Assembly (NCBI GenBank): GCA_963169355.1
Contig: CAUJCR010000006.1
Coordinates: forward strand, 124,001 to 188,000
Reading direction: 5' to 3'
Source of the DNA: Bacteroidota bacterium
GTDB lineage: Bacteria; Bacteroidota; Bacteroidia; B-17B0; Aurantibacillaceae
Length of the DNA: 64,000 nucleotides
Below, piece after piece: positions 63,782 to 64,000 of this stretch; the first letter of the stretch is position 1; every line of letters begins with the position of its first letter. The translations under genes and the position numbers were made by a program. The notes beneath the pieces were generated by a model. That model did not search any database, was not told the DNA's origin, and saw only the letters and a program-made list of their open reading frames with translations.

Positions 63782-63879
63782 TATTTTGCTGAAATAATGA
63801 ATGCTAATTGAAAAATTATCAGCATTTTTGTTGTAAGTTAATTACTCAAGTGTTTGTTCTTGCTGTTGCAAGAAAGTAT

Positions 63880-63961
63880 GCCCGGATGTTGGAATTGGTA
63901 TACAAGTACGCTTGAGGTGCGTATGCCGCAAGGCTTAGGGGTTCGAGTCCCCTTTCGGGTA
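63880..63961 (+). tRNA. tRNA-Leu (anticodon GAG)
   Basis: 82 bases fold as a class II tRNA. Acceptor GCCCGGA pairs with TTCGGGT (two G-U pairs), discriminator A. D arm TTG/CAA. Anticodon stem TACGC/GCGTA around loop TTGAGGT, so the anticodon is GAG (Leu CUC/CUU). Long variable arm GCC-GCAA-GGC. T arm AGGGG-TTCGAGT-CCCCT. CCA is not encoded (CAA follows). The 98 bases between the barrel gene and the tRNA hold nothing else I can identify, nor do the last 39 bases of the window. Confidence 0.95.
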
Positions 63962-64000
63962 CAAAACAGAGTGAGAATGAAAGCTCATGCAAACATTTGA

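Noticed and set aside
63880-64000. tRNA-Leu as an integration site for a mobile element
   Set aside because: No integrase, no repeat of the tRNA 3' end and no foreign-looking genes are visible before the window ends.

Overview
The window looks like a 64 kb piece of chromosome from an aerobic, low-GC (roughly mid-30s % by eye) member of the Bacteroidota. The evidence is a type IX secretion (T9SS) C-terminal sorting domain, PorV/PorQ-like and OmpA/PD40 envelope proteins, a TonB receptor with a carboxypeptidase-regulatory-like N-terminus, a type III glutamine synthetase, a short NuoG without the molybdopterin-type domain, A-rich leaders instead of Shine-Dalgarno sites, and several promoters of the Bacteroidota -33 TTTG / -7 TAnnTTTG type. 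I cannot name the genus. Coding density is high; no gap exceeds 300 bases, and convergent genes often overlap at their stop codons.

Layout. 1-4.8 kb: tandem membrane-anchored unknowns (the first cut by the window edge), a YafV-type omega-amidase, a CoaD-like nucleotidyltransferase, an M16 peptidase and hemE. 4.9-8.4 kb: a large T9SS-exported surface protein split by a frameshift. 8.4-12.9 kb, minus strand: pyk, then glmS with a 2Fe-2S ferredoxin, a small unknown and a GNAT in tight succession. 13.0-20.7 kb: an accessory surface-modification region. It holds a compact KASIII-ACP-KASIII-SDR-GT2-GNAT operon, an Asp/Asn beta-hydroxylase-family dioxygenase and two tail-to-tail sulfotransferase paralogues. 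20.7-26.9 kb: acs, a PiT phosphate transporter, typA, a dCMP-deaminase-family enzyme and a small highly basic exported protein. 27.2-36.5 kb: a three-gene outer-membrane/secretion operon (TonB receptor, 1476-residue secreted protein, PorV/PorQ-like barrel) behind an unusually structured regulatory region. 36.5-39.4 kb: greA, a HIT protein and yidC. 39.6-53.5 kb: a complete nuoA-N complex I operon with an MntA/HepT (MNT-HEPN) toxin-antitoxin pair inserted between nuoF and nuoG. 53.6-64 kb: a universal stress protein, lnt, a 7TM-SpoIIE phosphatase, glnN (GSIII) behind a repeated poly-C/poly-T leader, a PorE-like OmpA protein, two small envelope proteins and tRNA-Leu(GAG).

How it fits together. 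Most genes are housekeeping: NADH oxidation, haem, glycolysis, acetate activation, amino-sugar synthesis, glutamine synthesis, and membrane-protein and lipoprotein maturation. The accessory content is almost all envelope-directed. The most interesting points are the toxin-antitoxin module inside the respiratory operon, the two-KASIII acyl-building cluster next to a glycosyltransferase and acyltransferase, three direct repeats at exact 21-bp spacing upstream of the TonB/PorV operon, and the glnN leader repeats. All functional calls rest on motifs and remembered family knowledge; no searches were run.
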